From Bacillus altitudinis 41KF2b (lineage in GTDB: Bacteria > Bacillota > Bacilli > Bacillales > Bacillaceae), in NCBI RefSeq assembly GCF_000691145.1, contig NZ_ASJC01000002.1, forward strand, positions 186,001-250,000: a stretch of 64,000 nucleotides of DNA, in the 5' to 3' direction. How positions within the stretch are numbered: the stretch's first letter is position 1; each line of letters opens with the position of its first letter. Made by a program: the position numbers and the translations under genes. Shown piece by piece: positions 42,687-51,834 of this stretch. Under the pieces are notes generated by a model. That model made no database searches, was not told where the DNA came from, and saw nothing but the letters and a program-made list of their open reading frames with translations.

Positions 42687-44180
42687 TTAAAGTGTCACAC
42701 CTGTTTTAAAAATGGCCAGCTCTCTAAAATTGTTTTTTTCATGATTTAACAGCTTTCCACTCGCCACATCAATCAACGTGGCAATGAATTTCTCTAGCAC
42801 CACATCTTCTGGTACATCTTCAAGCAATTCCCCCGCATTAAAGTCGATCCAATGTTTTTTTGTTTCATATAAAGCGGTATTGGTCGATACCTTCATCGTT
42901 GGAACAAATGTGCCAAACGGTGTGCCTCTGCCTGTTGTAAAGAGGACGAGCTGACAGCCAGACGCTGCGAGAGCAGATGAAGCAACCAAATCATTCCCAG
43001 GCGCACTTAATAAATTCAATCCTTTTCGTTTTAGCAGCTCCCCGTATGTTAAAACATCCTTTATAACGGAAGTACCCGCTTTTTGTGTGCAGCCGAGAGA
43101 TTTATCTTCTAATGTCGAAATTCCTCCTGCTTTATTTCCCGGGGAAGGATTTTCATATACTGGCTGTCGATGATCCATAAAGTATTGTTTAAAATCATTG
43201 ATCATCTGCACAATATTGTCGAATGTCGCTTTTGATTCCGCTCTCTCCATTAAGATCGTTTCAGCCCCGAACATTTCCGGTACTTCTGTTAAGACGGTGG
43301 TTCCGCCTTGAGCCACAATAAAATCGGACAGTCTACCTAAAAGTGGATTTGCGGTAATGCCTGAAAACCCATCTGATCCTCCGCATTTCAAGCCAATTTT
43401 CAGCTCAGATAACGGAATGTCTTCACGCTGATCTTCTTTCGCTGCGTCATAAATTTCCTTGAGCAAAGCGACACCTGTCTCAATCTCATCCCCTACTTCT
43501 TGGCTTCTTAAAAATTTCACCCTCGTCTGGTCATACTCCCCTAATGTAGCCTGAAAATCCTCAATGTCATTGTTTTCACAGCCAAGCCCTAGAACGAGAA
43601 CCCCTCCAGCATTTGGGTGCTTTACGGCATTTTGAAGAATGGTTTTTGTGTTTTCATGATCATCCCCAAGTTGGGAGCATCCATAATTGTGCTTTAATAC
43701 TAACGCCGTTTCAAAAGGATGGATGCTTCCCCCCATTTCAGCAGTAAATATTTGAATGATTTGATCGGCAATGCCATTGACACACCCAACTGTTGGGACA
43801 ATCCAAAGCTCATTTCGTATACCACTTGCGCCATTTTTTCGTTTATACCCTTTGAATGTCAGATTCGTTTTTTCATAGGGGTTTTCTGTTAAAGAAGGTC
43901 GGTATTCGTAATCGAGCTTACCTGATAGATTCGTTTTGATATTGTGCGTATGCACCCATTCTCCAGCAGAAATCTTAGTGGCTGCATGACCAATGGGGTA
44001 GCCATATTTGATGATATTCTCTTTTTCTTTGATCTCAGCCAATGCAAATTTATGACCTTTAGCAACGGTTTCTTTTAAAATGATTGTATGACCTTGGTGC
44101 TGAAGCTCTTCGCCTTGCTCAAGCACTTTTAAAGCGATACCAACATTATCTGAAGGATGAATCACAACAAAGTCTCTCAT
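42687..44180 (-). CDS. uxaA: UxaA, altronate dehydratase
   Basis: Converts D-altronate to 2-keto-3-deoxygluconate in galacturonate catabolism. It has 497 residues, with the N-terminal SAF domain (VIHPSDNVGIALKVLEQGE, the small UxaA1 part) and the large C-terminal domain with the metal-binding Cys and His residues in HNYGCSQLG, LGCENND and KCGGSDGFSG. The start overlaps the uxaB stop by 4 bases. KDG kinase and aldolase (kdgK, kdgA) are not in the window. Confidence 0.95.
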   Translation of the reverse strand: MRDFVVIHPSDNVGIALKVLEQGEELQHQGHTIILKETVAKGHKFALAEIKEKENIIKYGYPIGHAATKISAGEWVHTHNIKTNLSGKLDYEYRPSLTENPYEKTNLTFKGYKRKNGASGIRNELWIVPTVGCVNGIADQIIQIFTAEMGGSIHPFETALVLKHNYGCSQLGDDHENTKTILQNAVKHPNAGGVLVLGLGCENNDIEDFQATLGEYDQTRVKFLRSQEVGDEIETGVALLKEIYDAAKEDQREDIPLSELKIGLKCGGSDGFSGITANPLLGRLSDFIVAQGGTTVLTEVPEMFGAETILMERAESKATFDNIVQMINDFKQYFMDHRQPVYENPSPGNKAGGISTLEDKSLGCTQKAGTSVIKDVLTYGELLKRKGLNLLSAPGNDLVASSALAASGCQLVLFTTGRGTPFGTFVPTMKVSTNTALYETKKHWIDFNAGELLEDVPEDVVLEKFIATLIDVASGKLLNHEKNNFRELAIFKTGVTL

Positions 44181-45628
44181 GCCTTCTCCCCCTGACTTTC
44201 ATATTGAAGTATTTGGTGAACAGCAGCTCTCATGCCATTTTCATGTATGCAGGTGAGCTGCTCGGCTACTGCATCCTTCAGCCCTGCGATCCTCGTCAAA
44301 TCCATCCCCCATAAAACTTCGTTTGAAAGAAGTTGATCGACCATTAATTCATAGGAATGGTCCACTTCCTCCCATGCTCCCTTCATGAATGCCATCACAG
44401 ACTCATCATCCTTTATTTGATCTGCATGGACTTGATAAAAATAAATCAAACTGCTCAGTGAGAACATAAGCTTCGTAGGCAACTGTTTTTTTAGCTCTAT
44501 ATAATCTAGAAGAGACGGGAGAATACGCGCCCGAAATTTAGATACACCATTTAAGGCAATATCGAGTAATTGATGTTTGACAAAAGGGTTGCAGAATCGA
44601 TCCCAAACGGATTGTGTATAAATAAGTAGCTCTTCTTCAGGAAGTGGCAAACTTGGCAACACTTCCTTCTCAAGCATGCGGCGAATGAACACACCAACAT
44701 GCTCATCATCCACCGCTTTTTTGACAGTGTCCAAGCCACATGCATATGCAATCGGCACCATCGCTGTATGTGCACCGTTTAAAATGCGAACCTTGCTCAT
44801 ACGATAGGGAGCGATATCTTCCACAAAAAGTACGTTTAACCCTGCTTCTTGAAAAGGAAGCTCTTTTTGAACAAACGAAGGTGCTTCAATGACAAACAGG
44901 TGATAATATTCTGCCGTGACAAGCAATTCATCGATATACCCCTCTTCTTTTTGAACAGTCTCCGCTGCTTTCCGAGAAAATCCTGGGACAATCCGATCAA
45001 CTAACGTATTACAGAACGTGTTGGCTTCCTTGACCCAAGCCACAAAATCAGGCGGAAGATTCCACTCAGCTGCCATTGTGATCACATATTCTCTTAATCG
45101 ATCACCGTTTTGTTCAATCAATTCACAAGGTAAAATGATCAAGCCCTTTTTCTCATCTCCAGAAAAAGCTTTGAAGCGGTGATACAAGAAGGCTGTCAGC
45201 TTTCCTGGAAAACTTGCTTGCGGCCGATCTTCTAATCGGTCCTCTTTTCTTAACACAAGTCCTGCCTCTGTTGTATTAGAAAAGACAAAGCGCACATTAG
45301 GACTTTCCGCTACATGTAAAAAGGCTTCATAATCTGTATATGTGCTGATTCCCCTGCTGATGGATTGAATGACGATCCGTTCGTTCATTTCTTTTTGGTC
45401 ATGAAACCCTTGAATACATAAAGTGTATAAACCGTCTTGTTCATTTAGAGCGGTCACTGATCCTTTTCGAGGAGGAACAACCACTGCTCTTCCTTTAAAA
45501 TCTGTACAGTCGTTTAGCTTCTGGATCTGCCAATTCATAAATCCTCGCATAAAGTTCCCTTCGCCAATTTGTAGAATGGTTTCAGGATATTCAGCCACTG
45601 GGTACACATCTTTGGATAATCGTCTCAA
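44177..45628 (-). CDS. uxaB: UxaB, tagaturonate reductase
   Basis: NADH-dependent reductase of D-tagaturonate to D-altronate, a member of the mannitol dehydrogenase family. It has 483 residues, with the N-terminal cofactor region ILQIGEGNFMRGFMNWQI and the C-terminal KVRILNGAHTAMVPIAY carrying the catalytic residues. I chose TTG 45628, seven bases after GGGGAGG; the longer in-frame GTG at 45658 adds a Cys/Lys-rich stretch that contains that site. It lies downstream of exuR; a candidate ExuR operator is found just upstream. Confidence 0.93.
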   Translation of the reverse strand: MRRLSKDVYPVAEYPETILQIGEGNFMRGFMNWQIQKLNDCTDFKGRAVVVPPRKGSVTALNEQDGLYTLCIQGFHDQKEMNERIVIQSISRGISTYTDYEAFLHVAESPNVRFVFSNTTEAGLVLRKEDRLEDRPQASFPGKLTAFLYHRFKAFSGDEKKGLIILPCELIEQNGDRLREYVITMAAEWNLPPDFVAWVKEANTFCNTLVDRIVPGFSRKAAETVQKEEGYIDELLVTAEYYHLFVIEAPSFVQKELPFQEAGLNVLFVEDIAPYRMSKVRILNGAHTAMVPIAYACGLDTVKKAVDDEHVGVFIRRMLEKEVLPSLPLPEEELLIYTQSVWDRFCNPFVKHQLLDIALNGVSKFRARILPSLLDYIELKKQLPTKLMFSLSSLIYFYQVHADQIKDDESVMAFMKGAWEEVDHSYELMVDQLLSNEVLWGMDLTRIAGLKDAVAEQLTCIHENGMRAAVHQILQYESQGEKA

Positions 45629-45651
45629 ACGCTTTTCCTCCCCGCATTTTT

Positions 45652-45665
45652 TGCACACGTGAACA
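45652..45665 (-). promoter_or_regulatory. Candidate ExuR operator upstream of uxaB
   Basis: Minus strand TGTTCACGTGTGCA. It shares TGTTCACGT and the terminal CA with the palindrome upstream of uxaC (TGTTCACGTTAACA at 48239-48252). The central CG and the two-fold symmetry are typical of LacI-family sites. Confidence 0.5.
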
Positions 45666-45686
45666 TTTTCATTTAAAAGATGCTGA

Positions 45687-46697
45687 TTACTGCACCTTTT
45701 TTACTGAATCTCTAATCATCAGCTCTGTGTGGACATACACTTTTTCCAGATGATCGTCTTCTTGCTTTTCACCGTTTATGACTGAAAGGATAGCTTCTGC
45801 TCCAAGCGCACACATTTTTTCAATTGGCTTTTTGACTGTTGTGAGGGCAGGCGTTGTATAAGATGAAAATGAAATATCATCAAAACCGATAATAGAGAGA
45901 TCATCAGGACACCTTTTACCTTTTGCAAACAATGCATTCATCGCACCAATCGCCATGTCATCGTTTGAGCAAAAAAGGGCAGTTGGCGGATCATCAAGAG
46001 TGAGTAAGGCTTCCATTGATTCATAGCCGCTCTTCATATGATAGTCGCCTGTGATCATGTATTCTTTCTTCATGGGTACATGATGGTCAATGAGTGCTTG
46101 CAAAAATCCAGCTTTTCTTTCCTGTGTGGATTTAAACCCTTCTTTCCCTTCAATAATGGCAATTTGTTTATGCCCCTGCTGAATGAAATAGTGTGCAGCT
46201 TGATATGCCCCTTCACCATCATCTGCTAATATATTCATCACTTGATTACTTTCTACACGGCGATTCAGTACAATAATGGGAATGCCCTGCTTTTTCACAT
46301 GATGGATAAACGCTTCATCATGCTCGCTTTGGCTCATGAGCAAAATACCATCATACCGCTGTTTATGAATGGTTGTGTAATCGTGAAAATCGTCAATTCC
46401 TCTTACAACCAAATGATAGTTTTCTGTTATCACACTGTTGACGCCTTTTAATGCATCAACAAAGAAACTTGAGGATGTGCCTTCTGTTAAACTCGTAAAA
46501 AACAGACCAATTGTAAATGATTTTTGCGAGACAAGGCCTCTGGCATGGACATTCGGTGAGTAATTCAGCTGTTTTGCAATCGACAAGATGTTTTGTTTTG
46601 TTTTCTCTTTAATAAAAGGACTGTTATTCAAAGCCCTTGATACTGTGGTATGAGAAACGTTTGCCAATTTTGCTATATCTTTGATTGTGACTGTCAT
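45687..46697 (-). CDS. exuR: ExuR, LacI-family regulator of galacturonate genes
   Basis: A 336-residue LacI/GalR-type regulator. The N-terminal helix-turn-helix is TIKDIAKLANVSHTTVSRALNN with the hinge LNYSPNVHARGL, followed by a periplasmic-binding-like effector domain (GFDDISFSSYTTPALTTV). The order exuR-uxaB-uxaA matches B. subtilis, where ExuR controls hexuronate catabolism. The ATG at 46697 has AAAGGCGGA upstream. A cre site lies 38 bases before it, so it is also under catabolite repression. Confidence 0.88.
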   Translation of the reverse strand: MTVTIKDIAKLANVSHTTVSRALNNSPFIKEKTKQNILSIAKQLNYSPNVHARGLVSQKSFTIGLFFTSLTEGTSSSFFVDALKGVNSVITENYHLVVRGIDDFHDYTTIHKQRYDGILLMSQSEHDEAFIHHVKKQGIPIIVLNRRVESNQVMNILADDGEGAYQAAHYFIQQGHKQIAIIEGKEGFKSTQERKAGFLQALIDHHVPMKKEYMITGDYHMKSGYESMEALLTLDDPPTALFCSNDDMAIGAMNALFAKGKRCPDDLSIIGFDDISFSSYTTPALTTVKKPIEKMCALGAEAILSVINGEKQEDDHLEKVYVHTELMIRDSVKKVQ

Positions 46698-46734
46698 GCT
46701 ATTCCGCCTTTTATGATTTTTTATCATCTTATCA

Positions 46735-46748
46735 TAAAAACGCTTTCA
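46735..46748 (-). promoter_or_regulatory. cre site upstream of exuR
   Basis: Minus strand TGAAAGCGTTTTTA matches TGWAANCGNTNWCA except at one position. It lies between uxaC and exuR. Confidence 0.68.
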
Positions 46749-46764
46749 TATTCTTGCTTTTTGT

Positions 46765-48201
46765 TCATATCATCTTGCTTTTATGCGAAAGCTCATTTGC
46801 CCGTTCAAATTGAAAATACTGCTTTGCATTTTCATAGCTGATTCCTTTTACCATTCCCCCTAGCAAATTGAGATCATTAGGCGCTTCACCTTTTTCCACC
46901 CAATCTCCAATGATGTCACATAACAGTCTACGGAAATATTCATGTCTTGTGTAAGACAGGAAGCTTCGTGAATCTGTCAGCATCCCAATAAATCGGCTGA
47001 TCAGTCCGATACTGGAAAGTGCCATCATCTGCTCTGTCATTCCCTGCTTTGTATCATTAAACCACCAGGCTGTTCCATGCTGCATTTTCCCAGGAGTCTT
47101 TCCATCTTGAAAACTTCCAGCGATCGTTGAAATCACCACATTGTCCCTTGGATTCAAGGAATAGAGGATGGTTTTTGGCAATGCATGTGCTTGTTCTAAC
47201 CGATCTAATACGCGGCAAAGAGGTTTTGCAATGTCTTCATCATTCATTGCATCATATCCGGTATCTGGTCCAAGCCGCTCAAACATTTTCGAATTGTTGT
47301 TTCTGAGCGCATTGATATGAAGCTGCATCGCCCATCCCCGCTGACCATATGCCTGACCTAGTTCAATGAATGTGTGCGTTTTAAATTGAACCTTCTCCTT
47401 TTCCGTCAATGGATGCCCTGACATCCTTTTATGAAAAATGATCGCAGCTTCTTCTTCCGTCGTGTCTTCGTACGTCATTTCATTGATGGCATGATCTGAA
47501 ATCAAACAGCCCTGTTCATGAAAGTAATCGATTCGCATATGAAGTGCTTTTATGAAGTCTTGATAGGATTCGATCTGGATAGATGAAACCTCCGCCAGCT
47601 GATGAACATACTCGATAAACAAGTCATTTGTGATATCTAATGCCTTATCTGGCCGAAACCCTGGCAGTACTTGCACAGAAAAGCCTTCTTCCCGCAGTTG
47701 TTGGTGATAAATCAGCGAATCAACCGGATCGTCTGTCGTCACAACCGTTTCAACATTTGATTTCACAATGAAATCTCTCGCACCAAATCCGTCTCCTTGC
47801 AACTTTTCATTTACTTTTTTCCAGATGATGTCTGCGCTTTCTTCATTCAAAAGTTCTTCGACATCAAAATATCGTCTTAGCTCTAGATGGGTCCAGTGAT
47901 AGAGAGGATTTCCAATCGTCATCGGAACAGTTTTCGCCCATGCTAAAAATTTCTCATCATCTGAGGCATCCCCTGTGATATGTGTTTCAGGTATCCCATT
48001 TGCTCTCATGGCTCGCCATTTGTAATGATCTCCGTAAAGCCATGCTTCGGTTATATTTTGGAACGTTTTATTTTCATAGATTTCTTTTGGACTTAAATGA
48101 CAATGGTAATCAATAATCGGAAGGTTCTTTGCAAACTCATGGTATAGCTTTTCCGCCGTTTGACTGTTTAATAAAAACTGCTCATCTAAAAAAGCTTTCA
48201 T
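46765..48201 (-). CDS. uxaC: UxaC, glucuronate/galacturonate isomerase
   Basis: Isomerises D-galacturonate to D-tagaturonate (and D-glucuronate to D-fructuronate). At 478 residues it is an amidohydrolase-like TIM barrel with the metal-binding DYHCHLSPKEIYENKTF near the N-terminus and MQLHINALRNNN in the middle. The ATG at 48201 follows GGGGGAG; a TTG immediately before it is an alternative. First gene of uxaC-exuR-uxaB-uxaA-GH28. Two LacI-type palindromes lie upstream. Confidence 0.95.
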   Translation of the reverse strand: MKAFLDEQFLLNSQTAEKLYHEFAKNLPIIDYHCHLSPKEIYENKTFQNITEAWLYGDHYKWRAMRANGIPETHITGDASDDEKFLAWAKTVPMTIGNPLYHWTHLELRRYFDVEELLNEESADIIWKKVNEKLQGDGFGARDFIVKSNVETVVTTDDPVDSLIYHQQLREEGFSVQVLPGFRPDKALDITNDLFIEYVHQLAEVSSIQIESYQDFIKALHMRIDYFHEQGCLISDHAINEMTYEDTTEEEAAIIFHKRMSGHPLTEKEKVQFKTHTFIELGQAYGQRGWAMQLHINALRNNNSKMFERLGPDTGYDAMNDEDIAKPLCRVLDRLEQAHALPKTILYSLNPRDNVVISTIAGSFQDGKTPGKMQHGTAWWFNDTKQGMTEQMMALSSIGLISRFIGMLTDSRSFLSYTRHEYFRRLLCDIIGDWVEKGEAPNDLNLLGGMVKGISYENAKQYFQFERANELSHKSKMI

Positions 48202-48237
48202 CAAACTCCCCCATCTCTTATAATGATGAAAATCAAT

Positions 48238-48273
48238 TTGTTCACGTTAACAATTTTATTGTAATCGTTTACA
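48238..48273. promoter_or_regulatory. Two LacI-family operators upstream of uxaC
   Basis: TGTAATCGTTTACA (48260-48273) fits the cre consensus TGWAANCGNTNWCA at every position. TTGTTCACGTTAACAA (48238-48253) has TTGTT/AACAA arms and resembles the site before uxaB, suggesting ExuR. Together they indicate induction by hexuronate and repression by glucose. Confidence 0.72.
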
Positions 48274-48298
48274 AAATCGATTTCAATCCTAAAACAAG

Positions 48299-48336
48299 AA
48301 AAAACGATCTCCTTTAGAAAAGAAAATCGTTTTTTG
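48299..48336 (-). terminator. Terminator of yvrG
   Basis: AAAAACGAT (48301-48309) and ATCGTTTTT (48327-48335) pair across a 17-base loop. On the minus strand the hairpin ends in GATCGTTTTTTC after the yvrG stop. Confidence 0.6.
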
Positions 48337-48337
48337 G

Positions 48338-50092
48338 CTATTTTACAGATGGTGTTTTCTTTAGGATAATCGCAATAGTTGTTCCTTGACCTAATTCACT
48401 TTCTACTTGAATATCGCCATCGTGCAGTAAGACAAGCTCTTTTGCAATCGCCAGTCCTAGTCCTGTTCCATTTGTTGGATCATTCGTATTTGTCCCTCTA
48501 TAGTAACGATTAAATAAATGATCCACTGTTTCTTGCGCCATTCCGCGTCCGTTATCTTTCATTTCGATCCGAACTTCATCATTTGTTTCAGATAGAACAG
48601 CTTGAATAAGAGTACCTTTCTGGTTATGCTTCACTGCGTTCGCCAGCAGGTTCTCAATGACTCGTCTAAACCAGGCTTTATCGATCTCAAACATGACACC
48701 CTCTGTTTGATCTTCAAAGGATGATAAATAATCTTCTGAAAGCGTGCTTCTTGAAAACTCGTCCATAATGGAGGCTAAAAATTCACCAAGCTCAACAGGT
48801 TTTCGATTAATAGGCAATGCACCATTTTTCAATCGATACGTGAGGTTTAAATCCTCAATCAAGGTCGACATGTATTCTGATTTCTCACGAATGACTTGTC
48901 CCATTTCCATGACTTCTTCCTTGGACCATTGGTATTGATCTGATTCTAGCATTAATCCATAGCCGTAAATCGTGCTAAGAGGCGTTTTTAGATCATGAGA
49001 CAGCCCTGCGATCCATTCTTCCCTTGTGGTTTGAATTTTTCTTCGGTTTGCTTCATTCTCTTTTAACGTATTGGTGAGCTGATCCATTGTTTTGAGGATA
49101 TCCTCAAACAGCCGGTACTCCCGCTTAATACGGCCCTTTTTATTTTTACTTACTGGAATACCTTTTCTATTTGTTGGCTCCTGCAATTTATTTCTTGATA
49201 AGAAAATCAGCCAGCGGATAATGTGATAGATCGGTAGCCCATAGCGATACGAGTACCATAATGTCATAACGATAATAATCGTAAGCGCAAGACCTGCAAT
49301 CAAAAGCGTTGTATATTGGTTTAAAGCCTCTGTCTCTTTATCATAAAGCTCGTCTGGGCTGTATACTTTGTTTGGCACCGAAACAATCATATACAAATCC
49401 TTATTCACTTTGATATACGACAGGTCACTTCTAAACTCCCAAGGCTTTGATTGATACTTGAGCAGTTCAACATCCGTTACGTTATTTTTCAAATTATTTT
49501 TGGCTCGGATACCTTTTAAGTATTTTCCTTCTTCATTAAACAGATGCACCGATCCATTCATTCTTTTCAAAAATTCTTTTGTTTCAACTGAATATTGAGA
49601 CAATGCAGCCAGGTTTTTTTCATGCTGCTTGAGATAATTGGCTACCTTTGTGCTGTTCGTTTTAAATCCATATAAGACGATAAAGCTTTCTTGATCAATC
49701 TCAATTGGCCAGAAGTACATCTTGTAATCTTTAAATTGTCTTTTTTCAAAGATTTTGATCATTTCATCCTTTTGATAGGATGTTGGAATGTTTTTAGGGA
49801 GTTGATAGCTATAGACGTTGCGTTTTTTGGAATCAATCACTTGTAGCCAGCCATCACGTTTTTCCACTGCTTGTTTGAGTTGATCATCGGCTTCCATTTT
49901 TCCATCCTCGTTAAAATAAAGCCAGCTCATGAGTGTATCTCCATCTGCCTTCGTTAAACCAGTTTCAGTCATATTCTCATAGCGCTTTTGAAAATAAAGA
50001 TTTTCAGAGAATGTTTGCCCGATCGTTAGAATGACGATGACAATAAACATTTGTCCGACAAAGTGAAAGAAAAGTTTTGTTCGTAAATTCAT
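48338..50092 (-). CDS. yvrG: YvrG, sensor histidine kinase
   Basis: A 584-residue membrane kinase. TM1 (about residues 9-27) and TM2 (about 268-288) enclose a large extracytoplasmic sensor of about 240 residues. The phospho-acceptor box is GLSHDLKTPLSTIYGY; the ATPase domain has ENLLANAVKHN, KDNGRGMA and GTGLGLAIAKELV. With YvrH it controls cell-surface and wall-related genes in B. subtilis. It follows yvrH after 3 bases. Other genes of the B. subtilis yvr region (sigO/yvrI, yvrJ, oxdC, yvrL) are absent here. Confidence 0.88.
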   Translation of the reverse strand: MNLRTKLFFHFVGQMFIVIVILTIGQTFSENLYFQKRYENMTETGLTKADGDTLMSWLYFNEDGKMEADDQLKQAVEKRDGWLQVIDSKKRNVYSYQLPKNIPTSYQKDEMIKIFEKRQFKDYKMYFWPIEIDQESFIVLYGFKTNSTKVANYLKQHEKNLAALSQYSVETKEFLKRMNGSVHLFNEEGKYLKGIRAKNNLKNNVTDVELLKYQSKPWEFRSDLSYIKVNKDLYMIVSVPNKVYSPDELYDKETEALNQYTTLLIAGLALTIIIVMTLWYSYRYGLPIYHIIRWLIFLSRNKLQEPTNRKGIPVSKNKKGRIKREYRLFEDILKTMDQLTNTLKENEANRRKIQTTREEWIAGLSHDLKTPLSTIYGYGLMLESDQYQWSKEEVMEMGQVIREKSEYMSTLIEDLNLTYRLKNGALPINRKPVELGEFLASIMDEFSRSTLSEDYLSSFEDQTEGVMFEIDKAWFRRVIENLLANAVKHNQKGTLIQAVLSETNDEVRIEMKDNGRGMAQETVDHLFNRYYRGTNTNDPTNGTGLGLAIAKELVLLHDGDIQVESELGQGTTIAIILKKTPSVK

Positions 50093-50095
50093 AAA

Positions 50096-50818
50096 CTATT
50101 GAAGAACCTTCACAGGTTGGGGAATGAACTTATAGCCCATACCACGGATCGTCACAATATATTCAGGCTGACTTGGATCTAACTCTATTTTTTCTCTCAG
50201 CTTTCGGATATGAACCATGACGGTGTTGTTGTCACCATATGACGGAACACCCCATACTTTCTCATAGATTTGATCTTTTGAAAGTACTACATTCGGATGG
50301 TCACAAAAATACTTCAGCAAGGACAAAAGCTGAGCTGAGCAAGCCGTCACCTTTCCCCTTACTTTCAACTCGGCTGCATGAGGATGGTACGAGAAATGAG
50401 CATATTCATATTGACTGTGCGCTTCTTCCTGCTCCTCCTGTAAGGAGATATAAGTTCGGTTTAAGTGCGCCTTAATTCTAGCTACTAGCTCTAACGGATT
50501 AAATGGCTTTGTGATGTAATCGTCTGCACCTTGTGCAAATCCAGTCAATTTGTCTACATCAGACGTTCTTGCTGTTAAATAGAAAATCGGTGCCTTCGTC
50601 ATTTTCCTGATGTCAGGCAGAACATCAAAGCCAGACTTACCGGGCATCATCACATCTAGAAGTAAGAGGTGGATGTCCTCGTTTTTGACAATATCTAATG
50701 CTTCATCTGCATGATAGGCTTTATAAATATGTTGAAACCCTTCTTTTTTTAATACGCGTTCAACCATTTTTACAATTGCTTCTTCGTCATCTGCAATCAA
50801 TATTTTTGCTGTTTCCAC
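50096..50818 (-). CDS. yvrH: YvrH, OmpR-type response regulator
   Basis: A 240-residue response regulator. The receiver domain has the acidic pair in LIADDEEAIV, Asp55 in LLLLDVMMPGKSG and Lys in YITKPFNPLE. The winged-helix domain ends YIVTIRGMGYKFIP, and SYGDNNTVMVHIRKLREKIE is the DNA-recognition part. AAAGGAAAGAGA precedes the start. It is cotranscribed with yvrG. Confidence 0.9.
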   Translation of the reverse strand: METAKILIADDEEAIVKMVERVLKKEGFQHIYKAYHADEALDIVKNEDIHLLLLDVMMPGKSGFDVLPDIRKMTKAPIFYLTARTSDVDKLTGFAQGADDYITKPFNPLELVARIKAHLNRTYISLQEEQEEAHSQYEYAHFSYHPHAAELKVRGKVTACSAQLLSLLKYFCDHPNVVLSKDQIYEKVWGVPSYGDNNTVMVHIRKLREKIELDPSQPEYIVTIRGMGYKFIPQPVKVLQ

Positions 50819-50962
50819 GCATCTCTTTCCTTTCTAGCTATGATCTCTAACCGTATATTACCATTGTCCAAAGTAAAAAAGTACCTCTTTTCTGCATAAA
50901 AGCGAAAAAAGATCGACTGGAGAAAATGGCATAACAAGGTAATATCAAAAAATGCAAAAAAA

Positions 50963-50985
50963 AACCCGGTCATACATACCGAGTT
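50963..50985 (-). terminator. Terminator of the fhuBGC operon
   Basis: Minus strand AACTCGGT, loop ATGTATG, ACCGGGTT, followed by TTTTTTTGC. The 8 bp stem includes one G-U pair. Confidence 0.82.
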
Positions 50986-50997
50986 TTTGTCCATCTA

Positions 50998-51813
50998 TTA
51001 TCCGTTCACAGCTTCAAGCTTTCTTTCATGATTCATTAAGTCATATGTTAAACAGATCGGCTTATTCGTTCTCGGATCAAGCACAATTTCTGCATCGATG
51101 TGGAACACCTGACTGAGTACCTCTTTTGTCATGACCTCATGAGGTGTACCCTCTTTAATGACTTTCCCTTGATTGAGGGCAATCATGTAATGCGAAAAGC
51201 GTGCAGCATGATTGAGGTCATGAATTACCATCAGCACCGTTCTGCCCTGTTCTCTGTTTAAGCGTTCTAATAGCTGAAGGATCTCCAGCTGATGAGCAAG
51301 ATCTAAATACGTCGTTGGTTCGTCTAATAAAAGCAGCTCTGTTTCCTGAGCGAGTGCCATCGCAATCCATACCCGCTGACGCTGTCCACCGGAGAGTGCT
51401 TCAATTGGCCGGTCATGAAATGCAATCATTCCCGTCTCCTCAAGTGCCCATCTGATGATTCGTTTGTCCTCATTTGATAAACGGCCAAATCCATTTTGAT
51501 GCGGGAAACGTCCATATGACACAAGCTCATAAACGGTCAGACCACTTGGTGCCTCAGGCGTCTGCGGTAAAATGGCCATTTGTTTTGAAATTTCTTTTGT
51601 TGGTGTTTGATGGATCGCCTGGCCATTTAAATAAACAGCACCTTGATGGGACTTCATAATACGAGACATTGTTTTTAAAATCGTTGACTTCCCGCACCCA
51701 TTCGGTCCAATTAATGTCGTCACCTTGCCTTTTGGGATGCTGATATTTAAATCGTCTACAATCAAACGGTCATGATAGCCAATACAAAGCTTTTCTGTTT
51801 CTAGTGAATTCAT
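50998..51813 (-). CDS. fhuC: FhuC, hydroxamate siderophore ABC transporter ATPase
   Basis: A 271-residue ATP-binding subunit: Walker A GPNGCGKST, signature [13 protein letters not shown], Walker [13 protein letters not shown], switch His in VIHDLNHAARFSH. It closely resembles YusV at 8.7-9.5 kb, as expected for the FecE class. It follows fhuG after 21 bases and completes fhuBGC, which imports ferrichrome and related hydroxamates with the lipoprotein FhuD. Confidence 0.93.
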   Translation of the reverse strand: MNSLETEKLCIGYHDRLIVDDLNISIPKGKVTTLIGPNGCGKSTILKTMSRIMKSHQGAVYLNGQAIHQTPTKEISKQMAILPQTPEAPSGLTVYELVSYGRFPHQNGFGRLSNEDKRIIRWALEETGMIAFHDRPIEALSGGQRQRVWIAMALAQETELLLLDEPTTYLDLAHQLEILQLLERLNREQGRTVLMVIHDLNHAARFSHYMIALNQGKVIKEGTPHEVMTKEVLSQVFHIDAEIVLDPRTNKPICLTYDLMNHERKLEAVNG

Positions 51814-51834
51814 CTGTTATACTCTCCTTCCTCA

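Noticed and set aside
45629-45658. N-terminal extension of UxaB from the GTG at 45658
   Set aside because: The extension contains the GGGGAGG ribosome binding site of the TTG start and does not resemble UxaB.
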